A stretch of 61,911 nucleotides of DNA from Candidatus Iainarchaeum sp. (GTDB lineage Archaea; Iainarchaeota; Iainarchaeia; Iainarchaeales; VGJJ01): assembly GCA_016198125.1 (NCBI GenBank), contig JACQJG010000019.1:1-61911 (forward strand), read 5' to 3'. Positions within the stretch are counted from its first letter, which is position 1. Each line of letters starts with the position of its first letter. This document shows positions 27,158 to 36,100 of this stretch, in pieces. The position numbers and the translations under genes were made by a program. The notes under the pieces were generated by a model. It searched no databases. It was not told the DNA's origin and was given only the letters and a program-made list of their open reading frames with translations.

Positions 27158-28096
27158 ATGCCATTCCCCCAGCCCAAAAACATTGAACCAAGGCCCCGTG
27201 CAAGGCATGCGAGGGAAATGCCGTTCAGCTTTATTCCAACGCCTTTGCTTTTTGCAATGGCCAAACCCCTTCGGGGAGTGGGGGGGGCATTAAGTCATGC
27301 CGTGGGGTTGACGCCTGCAGAGTTCCGTCAAGCGGGATTGGAGTGGACGCCGGAAGAATATGGAAGCGCAACTGCAATCCTGGTCGCATTATATTTTGTT
27401 TTTGGAGCAACCCTTTTCTTCGTTGTTTCTTTGCGCGCATTTTCAAATCCAAACTTCCTGCTTTCCATGGCCCTGGGGCTCATAGGAGGGCTACTTGTGT
27501 TTGCCCAACTGGCGGTGTACCCGCGCATTTTAATCAAGAAAAGAGTGCGTGAACTTGACAGGAACCTTGTTTTCGCGCTGCGCACCATTCTTGTGCAACT
27601 GCGTTCCGGGGTAAGCCTGTTTGACTCGCTTAAAGTGGTCGCGGATGGAAACTTTGGACTGTTAAGCAGGCAGTTCAAGCGTGCAGTAGATGAAATTGGA
27701 ACCGGAGTCATTGAACAGCATGCACTGGAAAAGCTGGCAGAGAACAATCCCAGCCTGTTCTTTCGGCGCACCATTTGGCAAATCGTGAATGGAATGCGTG
27801 CAGGCGCTGATGTGAGCGTTGTGTTAAGCGAATCCGTGGATGCGCTTACACGAGAACAAGGCATTCAAATTCGAAAGTATGAAAGCGACATGCGATTGCT
27901 TTCCTTGGTGTACATGATGCTGGGAGTCATTATTCCAGCACTTGGAATTACGTTCCTCATTGTTTTGTCCTCATTCCCGCAAATACAAATCACAGAATTC
28001 TTTTTCTGGTCCCTGCTGGGGTTTGTGGGGGTCATGCAATTCATGTACTTGGGGATCGTTAAATCCAAGCGCCCGCAGCTTTTGGGGGATTCTTAA
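27158..28096 (+). CDS. Pilus assembly membrane protein, TadB/TadC (T2SF) type
   Basis: From ATG 27158, four bases after the ATPase stop, about 312 residues. Two hydrophobic segments (SATAILVALYFVFGATLFFVVSL and LLSMALGLIGGLLVFAQLAV) precede the cytoplasmic T2SF domain (LRTILVQLRSGVSLFDSLKVVADGNFG ... RRTIWQIVNGMRAGADVS), and two more segments end the protein. This is the membrane platform that couples ATPase rotation to pilin insertion. Archaeal pili of this type often have two such proteins in tandem, as here. Confidence 0.85.
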   Translation: MPFPQPKNIEPRPRARHAREMPFSFIPTPLLFAMAKPLRGVGGALSHAVGLTPAEFRQAGLEWTPEEYGSATAILVALYFVFGATLFFVVSLRAFSNPNFLLSMALGLIGGLLVFAQLAVYPRILIKKRVRELDRNLVFALRTILVQLRSGVSLFDSLKVVADGNFGLLSRQFKRAVDEIGTGVIEQHALEKLAENNPSLFFRRTIWQIVNGMRAGADVSVVLSESVDALTREQGIQIRKYESDMRLLSLVYMMLGVIIPALGITFLIVLSSFPQIQITEFFFWSLLGFVGVMQFMYLGIVKSKRPQLLGDS

Positions 28097-29103
28097 TGGA
28101 CGTGCACACGGCATTGATTCCAAAAACGGTTTCACGTGCCTTTGAGGACCGTTTAAGGTACTTGGACATGAAAGGCAATCCCCATCGTTTTGTGCGCATG
28201 ACTTTTTTGAAGGCTTTGATTGTAGGAATGGCACTTGGGGCCCTGTCATTTGTTTACTTTGATTTCAGTTCCTTGCACGGCGTGGCTGGCCTGGTAGTGG
28301 GATTTATTGGAATGCTCGGATTGACTTTTCTTCAACTGGACTTGGCTGCGGATTCCAAAGGCAAGTGGGTGGAGAGCGTGCTGCCGGATGCTTTGCAGCT
28401 CATTTCTTCCAACATCCGTTCAGGCCTCACTACAGAACGCGCCTTGCTTGTGAGTGCGCGTCCGGAGTTCGGACCGTTGGAAAAAGAATTAAAACGTGCA
28501 AGCACCAGGGTGTTGTCCGGTTCAACGGTTGAAGAGGCTTTGCTGGACATTCCAAAACGCATAAAATCCAGCGTAGTGGAGCGCACGGTCTGGCTGATCT
28601 CCAAGGGCGTGCGTGCTGGCGGGGAAATGGCGGATTTGCTTGCACAGCTTTCCAATAATTTGCGTGAACAGTTAACTCTCCAGGCAGAGGCGCGCGCAAG
28701 CGTAAGCATTTACGTCATGCTCATCTTTTTTTCCGCGGCCATTGGAGGCCCTGCGTTGTACGCGGTAAGCAGTTTCATTGTGGAGGTCATGGCCGCGCAA
28801 AGTTCCACGGCTCCTGCAGTGGACCCTTCCCAACTGGCTGCTGCCGGGTCGCGCGCACAGGGATTAAGCGGTTTTTTGGGCGGGAAAACAAACATCATCG
28901 ACCCGGACTTTGTGGTATTCTTTACCATGGTCATGCTCCTGGTAGGGGGTTTCTTTGCCTCGCTTATTTTAGGCGCGATTGCAACCGGGAAAGAAAAAAA
29001 TGGATTCAAATACCTGCCTTTTGTGCTGGGCCTGTCATTCCTTGTGTTCTTTGCCATTCGATATGTACTGGTAGGCGCGTTTGGAAGTTTGTTGTTAAGA
29101 TAA
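28096..29103 (+). CDS. Second pilus assembly membrane protein, TadC (T2SF) type
   Basis: A 335-residue protein whose ATG overlaps the preceding stop (TAATG). The same plan is seen: two N-terminal membrane segments, a T2SF domain (LPDALQLISSNIRSGLTTERALLVSARPEFG ... RTVWLISKGVRAGGEMADLLAQL) and C-terminal membrane segments. It ends the rightward pilus operon; a hairpin with T-runs follows. Confidence 0.85.
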   Translation: MDVHTALIPKTVSRAFEDRLRYLDMKGNPHRFVRMTFLKALIVGMALGALSFVYFDFSSLHGVAGLVVGFIGMLGLTFLQLDLAADSKGKWVESVLPDALQLISSNIRSGLTTERALLVSARPEFGPLEKELKRASTRVLSGSTVEEALLDIPKRIKSSVVERTVWLISKGVRAGGEMADLLAQLSNNLREQLTLQAEARASVSIYVMLIFFSAAIGGPALYAVSSFIVEVMAAQSSTAPAVDPSQLAAAGSRAQGLSGFLGGKTNIIDPDFVVFFTMVMLLVGGFFASLILGAIATGKEKNGFKYLPFVLGLSFLVFFAIRYVLVGAFGSLLLR

Positions 29104-29124
29104 TTAAAAAAAAATAAAAAAGAG

Positions 29125-29142
29125 GAAAGGCACGTACCTTTC
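29125..29142 (+). terminator. Hairpin between convergent pilus genes
   Basis: GAAAGG, a 6-base loop CACGTA, then CCTTTC forms a perfect 6-bp stem set in a very A/T-rich spacer with A-runs and T-runs on both sides. It lies between the end of the TadC gene and the end of the convergent pilin gene, so it could serve both directions. Confidence 0.45.
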
Positions 29143-29170
29143 TTGTATTTTAAAAAAATTATTAAATGAC

Positions 29171-29626
29171 TTAGATTGTTCCCCTGCAAGACCCAGTTGC
29201 AGTGAGGTTTGTTAACGACCCTGCATCGTAGGTGAGCGTGTACGTAAGCGAATACGCCCCTGAACTCAGGTCATTGGCTGGGTTTACAACCAAAGTTCCT
29301 GTTTGATTGGGCGAATAATTTTGGTCTCCGCCGAACGCAATTGCCCCCGAAGTATAGGTCGTACTGCCACCATGGGTTCCAGTCACTGTGGCAGCTGTGA
29401 AGTTAACGGCTTGACCTGTTTGGTTGACCAATACAAGTTCCGCTTGTCCAGCCACTACATTGCTTTGCGTCACCGTGAACTGGCCAAACTTAGCATCACA
29501 CTGATCGCCTTGAATGGTGCTCGGGTTAATGAGAATCACCAACGCGGCAACTGCAATGACAATGACTACCAGCGCCCACCCATAAGTCATGAGGTATTCC
29601 AGCGCGGATTGTCCTTTTCGATTCAT
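29171..29626 (-). CDS. Major pilin candidate, class III signal peptide
   Basis: From ATG 29626, behind a strong AAAGGAGGG site, 151 residues. MNRKG|QSALEYLMTYGWALVVIVIAVAALVIL is a textbook archaeal class III signal: basic leader, KG|Q cleavage, Glu at +5 and a hydrophobic helix. The globular part is Thr/Ser/Asn/Gly-rich with two cysteines (DQCDAKF, GSCRG) and several NxS/T sequons, so it may be glycosylated. Its own promoter and strong ribosome site, separate from the operon, fit the most abundant subunit. Confidence 0.88.
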   Translation of the reverse strand: MNRKGQSALEYLMTYGWALVVIVIAVAALVILINPSTIQGDQCDAKFGQFTVTQSNVVAGQAELVLVNQTGQAVNFTAATVTGTHGGSTTYTSGAIAFGGDQNYSPNQTGTLVVNPANDLSSGAYSLTYTLTYDAGSLTNLTATGSCRGTI

Positions 29627-29862
29627 GTATTCCCTCCTTTTATCCAAAACTTTTCATTTTTGCTTAAAACATTAAACGCGCATTGTATTGGGAGTCTAAT
29701 GTTTTTCGTCTTGAAACAGGAAAGCGCTTGTTTTATTTAAACCTTTGCGGGTTAAAACCCGAATGGCCTTTTAAAGAACGCCTGAATGGAGGGCAGGAAG
29801 GTTCAATGCGGAATGGTTTATTTAAAGGGGTTGGACCTTTTCATAAAACGGGTTTGAAGGCC
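29627..29862. promoter_or_regulatory. Divergent control region between pilin and KaiC-like gene
   Basis: Contains the pilin ribosome site, A/T-rich stretches and a 14-bp palindrome CGGGTTAAAACCCG at 29748-29761. A TATA-like GGTTTATTTAAAGG at about 29816-29829 lies some 35-45 bases before the KaiC-like ATG at 29863. No RNA gene recognised. Confidence 0.45.
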
Positions 29863-30555
29863 ATGCAAGTGGAGCGCATTAAAACAGGCATTCCCGGGTT
29901 GGATGAACTCCTGGATGGAGGCATTCCCAAGGGAAGCCTGGTGGTGTTGTCAGGAGACCCTGGAAGCGGTAAAACCATTTTTTCCCTTCAATTCCTTTAC
30001 ACGGGGGCCATGCAGCACGATGAAAAGGGCGTGCTCATTTCCTTGGAGGAAAAACCCGACCAGCTCATTGAAACTGCAAGCGTTTTCGGCTGGGACTTCA
30101 AAAAACTCGTGCAGGAAAAAAAAATCATCATTCAATCGTTTGAATTGTATGACTTTGACAAGTTGCGGGACAGCATTGAAGACCTTGTAACAAAAGCCAA
30201 GGCCAAGCGCCTGGTCATTGACCCCGGGGTTATTTTCAGGTTATACTTTGAACGCGAATTGGACGCGCGCAAGCGCATTGTAGTACTGGGAAAAATGCTC
30301 AAGCAGTTGGGGGTTACAACCCTTGTAACCAATGAAGCAACGCACGGGCAAACCGATGGATTGTTTGGATTGGAAGAATATGTTGCAGACGGCGTCATTT
30401 TGTTGTACCACAAAAAACTGAAGAATGAGTTCATTCGAAGCGTTGGCGTGCTTAAAATGCGCAACACGAAAATAGCTGAAAAACTCAGGCCGGTGCGCAT
30501 TGACTCCAAGGGAATTGAAGTGCTTGCACGCACGGAATTGTTCCACGAAATTTGA
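29863..30555 (+). CDS. KaiC-like (RadA-related) ATPase, single domain
   Basis: From ATG 29863, 230 residues. The start MQVERIKTGIPGLDELLDGGIPKGSLVVLSGDPGSGKTIFSLQFLY is the classical archaeal KaiC pattern with Walker A GDPGSGKT; ISLEEKPDQLIETASVFGWD follows, and AKRLVIDPGVIF is the Walker B strand with the Asp. Such single-domain KaiC-like proteins include ArlH of the archaellum; a role with the neighbouring pilus is possible but not shown. A degenerate relative follows 13 bases later. The longer frame from 29683 is not supported by family length. Confidence 0.85.
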   Translation: MQVERIKTGIPGLDELLDGGIPKGSLVVLSGDPGSGKTIFSLQFLYTGAMQHDEKGVLISLEEKPDQLIETASVFGWDFKKLVQEKKIIIQSFELYDFDKLRDSIEDLVTKAKAKRLVIDPGVIFRLYFERELDARKRIVVLGKMLKQLGVTTLVTNEATHGQTDGLFGLEEYVADGVILLYHKKLKNEFIRSVGVLKMRNTKIAEKLRPVRIDSKGIEVLARTELFHEI

Positions 30556-30568
30556 CCAGGGGATTTGA

Positions 30569-31315
30569 TTGGGCAAGAAGAAGGCAGGAGAAAAAAAGCA
30601 AAAGGTTTCTAAGGCACACGTTAAAGCCTTGAAAAAAGTTAAACCCTTCAAACCGCGTTCAGCGCGCAAAACAATGGTTGTTCAACGTCCAGCCAAAAAA
30701 GATTCAAAGGTGGGTTCAAAAGTGCTTTCAACGGAGGAGCTCATTGCGCTTTTAAAACCCGGGCGTGAACTTGAAGCCAAGGCCGAGGCCTGGTTAAAGG
30801 ACTTGAAGGGCGGGATGGTCACTTTGTGGGTGGCGGATTTAAAGAATTACGCGGACTTGAACAGGTTTCTCATCCAGTATTTTTTGAAAAAGGAAATGCA
30901 AGGCGTTTACGTTACTATTAACCGGCCGTTTGAGGACCTCGTAAAAGGAGTTCAACTCCAGGGCGCGAAAGGCATTCAATTCGTGGACATGATTACCTTG
31001 TCCAGTGGGGGGCAGGCCGTGAAAGCGGATAATTGCATGTACTTGGAGTCTCCTGTGAACTTGTTTGAATTAAACGAGGCTGTTGAAAAAGGCCTTGCAC
31101 GCGTGCAGGGCGAGCACAGGTTTTTGGTGGTGGATGCTGTTTCAACCCTGCTCATTTACAATAAGCCGGATGAAGTGGAAAAACTGGTGCACACGCTTGC
31201 AAGCAAGGCCCGAAGCATGAACGCGTTCACCGCCCTTTTAATGGTGGAAAACCAGGAAAACAAGGGCGTGCTTGAAACCCTGAGCCAGTTCGTGGACAAA
31301 GTGGCATGGTTTTGA
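30569..31315 (+). CDS. Degenerate RecA/KaiC-like protein without Walker A
   Basis: A 248-residue protein from a TTG behind CCAGGGGATT. The first 50 residues are Lys-rich. The remainder keeps a RecA-like order of strands (GGMVTLWVADLKNYADLNRFLIQYF, GVYVTINRPFEDLVKGVQ, HRFLVVDAVSTLL as Walker B position, TALLMVENQENKGVLETLSQFVDKVAWF) but has no GxxxxGKT loop. It looks like a non-hydrolysing partner of the KaiC-like ATPase just upstream, with which it is surely co-transcribed. Confidence 0.65.
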   Translation: MGKKKAGEKKQKVSKAHVKALKKVKPFKPRSARKTMVVQRPAKKDSKVGSKVLSTEELIALLKPGRELEAKAEAWLKDLKGGMVTLWVADLKNYADLNRFLIQYFLKKEMQGVYVTINRPFEDLVKGVQLQGAKGIQFVDMITLSSGGQAVKADNCMYLESPVNLFELNEAVEKGLARVQGEHRFLVVDAVSTLLIYNKPDEVEKLVHTLASKARSMNAFTALLMVENQENKGVLETLSQFVDKVAWF

Positions 31316-31361
31316 CTTTGGTTTGCCAAAAGGCGAAAACTTATAATATCCGGCATGCATA

Positions 31362-31715
31362 ATGAATGGTTTTATGCGTGCACGCGGAAAACCAGGGAAA
31401 CTGCCGGGAACCCAAAAAAAGGCCGGAAGGCCCCGGTTGTTAGCGAAAAGGAATGCGAACATGCGTGAGCGCGCTGCACGCGCTGTACGGAAAATACTTG
31501 TCTCACGTGCGCGCACCGTTCAACCCAAGCCGTCTGAGCGTCCAAAACCCTTGCAGGCTCCTTCCTTGCGTTCGCGCGTGCGCCTGCTGAGAACCACGGA
31601 TATCCCGCCTGGAGTGACTTCTTTCATGGACCGCATGTTTCAGAACGCTTCAAACCCGCCCACGACCAACCCCGAAAAACAAAGTAAAAGAAAATCTCTT
31701 GTCAAGGAGAGATGA
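31362..31715 (+). CDS. Unrecognised small, very basic protein
   Basis: A 117-residue protein with about a quarter Arg plus Lys (KPGKLPGTQKKAGRPRLLAK, ERAARAVRKILVSRAR) and many Pro; probably disordered and perhaps nucleic-acid binding. A TATA-like CTTATAATATC at about 31339-31349 is 15-25 bases before the ATG. Its 3' end overlaps by 14 bases the 3' end of the convergent coiled-coil gene. No family recognised. Confidence 0.5.
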   Translation: MNGFMRARGKPGKLPGTQKKAGRPRLLAKRNANMRERAARAVRKILVSRARTVQPKPSERPKPLQAPSLRSRVRLLRTTDIPPGVTSFMDRMFQNASNPPTTNPEKQSKRKSLVKER

Positions 31716-33003
31716 CCACTTCTCTTCCCAACAACTCAGATGCCTGGGATTGAAGGGATTGCAGGGTTTCCTGGTATTCCATTGAAAGCTGGGCGTGCTG
31801 GGTTTTCACGCTTGCACGTTCGTGTTCGCGTTCTTTTAACTGGCGTTCAACCGATGCAAGCCTGGATTGGACTTCCTCCACTCTGCGCGAAACCTGGAGT
31901 TCTTCCAGGCGTTTTGCTATTTCCATGGCTTGGGCCTGCAGTTCGTTGGACTTCCAAAAAACCTCATCAAAAAAGTTGAATGCCAGAATGGCATTTAATG
32001 CCTTAACCCGCTTGTTTTTTTCCTTTTCCTTTAATGCAATGATTCCATTTTCCACGCATTGAATGCATTTGCCTGCGAGTTCTTTTAACGCGCTTGCCTT
32101 CAGGTCGCGCTTGCTTGCCTCCAAGGGATCCGACAAGTATAATGCCAGGAGGCTTTTTTCTTCTTCATTCAATGGAAATTTGGAATTTTTCAAAAACTTT
32201 TTAAGAGGCTTTTCCGCGCCTGCAAGCAATTGAAGGGTGCGTGCGCGCAGGCTTTCACGCGCGTCCTCTGTTTTTTTGAGTTCGGCCTGCAACAGCGAAA
32301 ATTCCTGGTAGGCTGTCCCCTTTTGAATGAATTCAAATTCTTTTTCCCCTGCAGCCTTGGCCTTGGATAATTCATATACGCGGTCTTCAGCAAAACGCGC
32401 ATGATTCTCTATTTCCGTGCACCGCGCTTTAAGTTGAACCGCCTTTTCGTACAAGGGGGCCAGGCGTGCCTGTGCAGGGGCGCTGGCCGCGTTTGATGCA
32501 AAATCTTTTAACTCTCCCAGCACGCGGTCCAATTCCTGTACGTGCGCTCCAACGGATTTGACCTCGGATTTCATGATGATTCCCGTGTAGGCAATGTTTT
32601 TGCGCAGGGACTCAATTTCACGGCGCAAAACGGGCTGGGCGTTCAAACAGTATTCCTGCAGTGCCCCAAAGGTTGCCTGAGTGGGGGGAGTGAGTTTTTC
32701 AACCAGAACTTGCATACGCTGGACCAGCGCGTTTTTGGATGTTGAAACAATGCGCCGCAGGCGCTTGTGGCCTTCCTCTGCATTCAAATCCCTTTCATTG
32801 AATTCAGACACGCTTACGTACAATTCTTTCAACAGGTATTTTACTTCCGCGAACCGCACGCGGGCATTTTCTTCGAATTCTTGCGCAGAGGGCCTAAAAT
32901 ACGTTTCCAATTGCACGCCCAATTCGCCGAGCGGAATGTTTATGCGTGGAAGGGTCGTGCGTTCCTGTGGGGGTTTTCCAAAAAGCGTGTCCAGCCAGCC
33001 CAT
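31702..33003 (-). CDS. Long coiled-coil cytoplasmic protein, 433 residues
   Basis: No signal or membrane segment. Long heptad-like stretches rich in Glu, Lys, Ala and Leu occupy most of the protein, notably ALREIESLRKN, KARCTEIENHARFAEDRVYELSKAKAAGEKEFEFIQKG and the terminal RRVEEVQSRLASVERQLKEREHERASV. The N-terminal 90 residues (MGWLDTLFGKPP ... TLPRINIPLGELGVQLETYF) look folded. Could be structural or chromosome-related; I do not recognise a family. Confidence 0.65.
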   Translation of the reverse strand: MGWLDTLFGKPPQERTTLPRINIPLGELGVQLETYFRPSAQEFEENARVRFAEVKYLLKELYVSVSEFNERDLNAEEGHKRLRRIVSTSKNALVQRMQVLVEKLTPPTQATFGALQEYCLNAQPVLRREIESLRKNIAYTGIIMKSEVKSVGAHVQELDRVLGELKDFASNAASAPAQARLAPLYEKAVQLKARCTEIENHARFAEDRVYELSKAKAAGEKEFEFIQKGTAYQEFSLLQAELKKTEDARESLRARTLQLLAGAEKPLKKFLKNSKFPLNEEEKSLLALYLSDPLEASKRDLKASALKELAGKCIQCVENGIIALKEKEKNKRVKALNAILAFNFFDEVFWKSNELQAQAMEIAKRLEELQVSRRVEEVQSRLASVERQLKEREHERASVKTQHAQLSMEYQETLQSLQSQASELLGREVVISP

Positions 33004-33111
33004 TCAAAAAAACCTGCATTGTATTAGGGAAAAAGCGTTTTAAAAACCCGTGTTACGCATGCAAAAAAACCGCCACGTATTTAAGGATTCCATGCGTTTA
33101 AAAAGCCGTTT

Positions 33112-36100
33112 ATGGCACATAACCTTGTTTTCTGGCGGGCAGTTTTGAGCGTATTCCTTCTCGTGTTTTTTTTAAACCCCCACGCATACGACTTGCACGC
33201 CCCGCTTTCCTGGGAAAATCAAAAAAGCAGGGAAGGCATTCCGCTCAAAATTTTATTTCAGGAAAGCCTTGACCGTTCTCCTGAGGAACGTTCTTCTGAA
33301 ACCGCCCTGGACCGGCCAGATGTTCTTCCGCCTCCCTCCAGACCTGCTGAAACCAGACCGCAAAAGGCTCTTGTGCTTGGGTCGAACGCGTTTCATTTCA
33401 TGGGCATTCGCACGCAGGAAGGTTCTGTTATTGCCAGCGGAAGCAGGCCCTTGCAGGTCGTGCCTGGATTTTATGATATAGACGTTGTCTTAATGGAGGC
33501 ATGGGTTAAAAGTGCGCGTGGAAAAAACGTGTTGTTGAACAAGGATGCAATGGTGTTAGAATACCATGAAGACCCCGAATGGATTCCTACCTACCCTGAA
33601 GGGGATTCCAATTTCAACACGGAATGGGTGAAAACAGTTGGGTTAAACCTCGCCGGGGAAGCTGGGGAATGGGCCTTTGAATGGGCGCCTGTGCCGGGAG
33701 CCAATGAGGCATGGGCGTGCACTGCCTGGTCTTCCACTGAGCGCACGTGCAGGGAATGGAAGCAAGTCGCGCGCATAACCATTGACGTTATGGACACCAA
33801 CACGTTTGCGTTTACCACGCGTGAAAGGAAAGTGTTTGTTGGTTTTTTGCACCGCAGGCCATTGGAAGAACTTCCACTCTCACGAGATTCCAAGGAAAGC
33901 GTGCTAAGCATGGAATTAAATCCAGTGGAACCCGTGGATGTAAATCAGTCCTTCAGGGTGAATGCCTTGATTGGATGCGCGGAAGCAGACTGCAATTACG
34001 TGTATGCAGAAGCACAGTACTGTTCTCAAACGCGACGAGAGTACTGCCGGCCGTTTGAATGGAAGCCCTTGGAAAGCGAAGGGTTGTTCCAGTCTTTGAC
34101 TGAAAATCCTGTAGAGTTAACCCTTGAAAAAGGCCAGTCGCGCACGGTTTCATGGAATGCCAAAATCCTGCAAAGTGGAGTGTACTGGGCGCGTGTGAAC
34201 GCGCGCGCGCCCAACGCTGAACGCATTGAATCCGAATGGCAGCGCATAGAAGTCAAGCCAAAAATACCGGGTGCAAACACCTTGGGGATTGGGGAAGAAG
34301 TAGCGCTTGCCTTGCACCGGGACAAGGACGTTTTTACGGTTGGAGAAAACCCTTCGTTTACCTTGCGCATTTTGTCCAGGCAGGAAGGCCGGTTATTGGA
34401 AGCGCGCAGGAAAGCAGGGTTGGAAAATGCAGCGTACTTTCAGGGCCTGCCGTTTCAATGGCCAGCGTTTCCAAATCCTTTTGAAAGGGCGGAAGACCGC
34501 ATATACAGGGAAATTGTTGAACGCAAGGAATTGGCTTTGGACATTGAATTAGTCGATGCTTCCGGTACAAAGACGCAGTTAATGCCTGCAGATTATAACA
34601 TACAAGACTTAAACGCGCGCATGATTAAGCTGAGTTTGAATGCGTTGCGCAGCCTGCGGGGGGGCGCGTACACGTTAAACGTCAGTCTTCCTTCAGGCCC
34701 CCTTGGCCAGCGTGCAACCACTGCCAGCGAAAACTTTGCATGGGGCGTTGTGGCAGTAAACACCAACAAGCCCACCTATCACCCGGGAGAACGTGCGGAA
34801 TTCACTATTGTAGTATTGGATTATGGCAGTTTTGGCGTGAAAGGCGCAGCCGTTGAAATGACGCTTGAAACTCCAAACGGAAAAAAAGAAATGTTTTCAA
34901 CCCAAGACCGCACCATTCTTGAAACCACTACCCCTGGAATTTACATGGCATATTATTCTCCGCGCGTGGAAGGAACTTTTCATGTGAGCGTGCATGCAGC
35001 TGGAACGAATGTGAATGCAGGCATTACAACGACCTTTGATGTTCGTTCAAGGTACGCGTTTGACATTGAGCGTTTTACTCCGACCATGATTAATCCTGAA
35101 GTGCAGCCCATTCAAATGGACATTAAAATTACTCCGCTCATGCGCGGGTTTGACGGGCTTACCGTGAAAGAATTTCTGCCCGCGGACCTGAATGTGGTTG
35201 AAGCCAGTGAAGCCGCTCAGGTAGAGGACCGCAATGGGGTCAAGGTAATCACATGGAACTTTCACAACCGGAATGTGTTGGACCCTGTGCGCATTCACTA
35301 CCAGTACACGGTTCCAAAGGACAAAAAGCCCTGGCTGTATTACCTGGGGCCGTTGCTTATTGAATGGGATCGAAACAAGGCATTTGAGGAGGCGCGCACA
35401 TGGATGATTGCCATTGACGCCAATGCCCTGGCCATTAGATTTTTTTACCGAAAGCCCACTTCGCCTGACTTTGCGGACTACAATTTTTACTTCAACGAAC
35501 CCAAACCCAACGATGCCAATGCGGCTACAAGCGATACAAATGGCGACCCCCTGCCCTTCATCGACGCCAATGTAAACGACATTAACGTGGCTCACTCCCA
35601 AAGCGGAAATAACACCCTTGCACGTACTTACCTGCTGGGAGCGAGCCCGATTGGAATGTACAAAGGCATTTCGTTCGTGTCCCCTCCTTTGGTGGCGCAA
35701 ACCGTGGCCAGTGGGACGTGGGAATTGGCCATCAACTGCCTGGTAAACACAAACCGCGCGCGCCCCAAGCTTGCAGCATATGGATGGAAGACCACGGATA
35801 CAAACAGCACGCGCATTGTTACCCCTCTTTCTCCTACAGTCGCGTGCCCCACCACCATTGGAGGGGGGCGGTCCATTACCAGCACGGGGAATGCAATTAC
35901 ATTTAGCCGGGGAGACAAAATAGTCTTCGAAGCCGACCTCAATAAAACAGCAGCAGCCGCGGTGGATATTACACTCAACTACAATGCCCTTGACACGAAT
36001 TCCGGGGCGAGAGCAGACTCCAATTCCCTTGCGCCCGCGCACATCCGCATTGCAGGTGATTTAAATGGAACGATTTCCAACCCCGCAAGCGATGCAAACA

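Noticed and set aside
35047-36042. Long minus-strand frame of 331 codons opposite the giant surface protein
   Set aside because: Its sequence has no motif and mirrors the repetitive Asp/Asn codons of the real gene on the other strand; no promoter or ribosome site.
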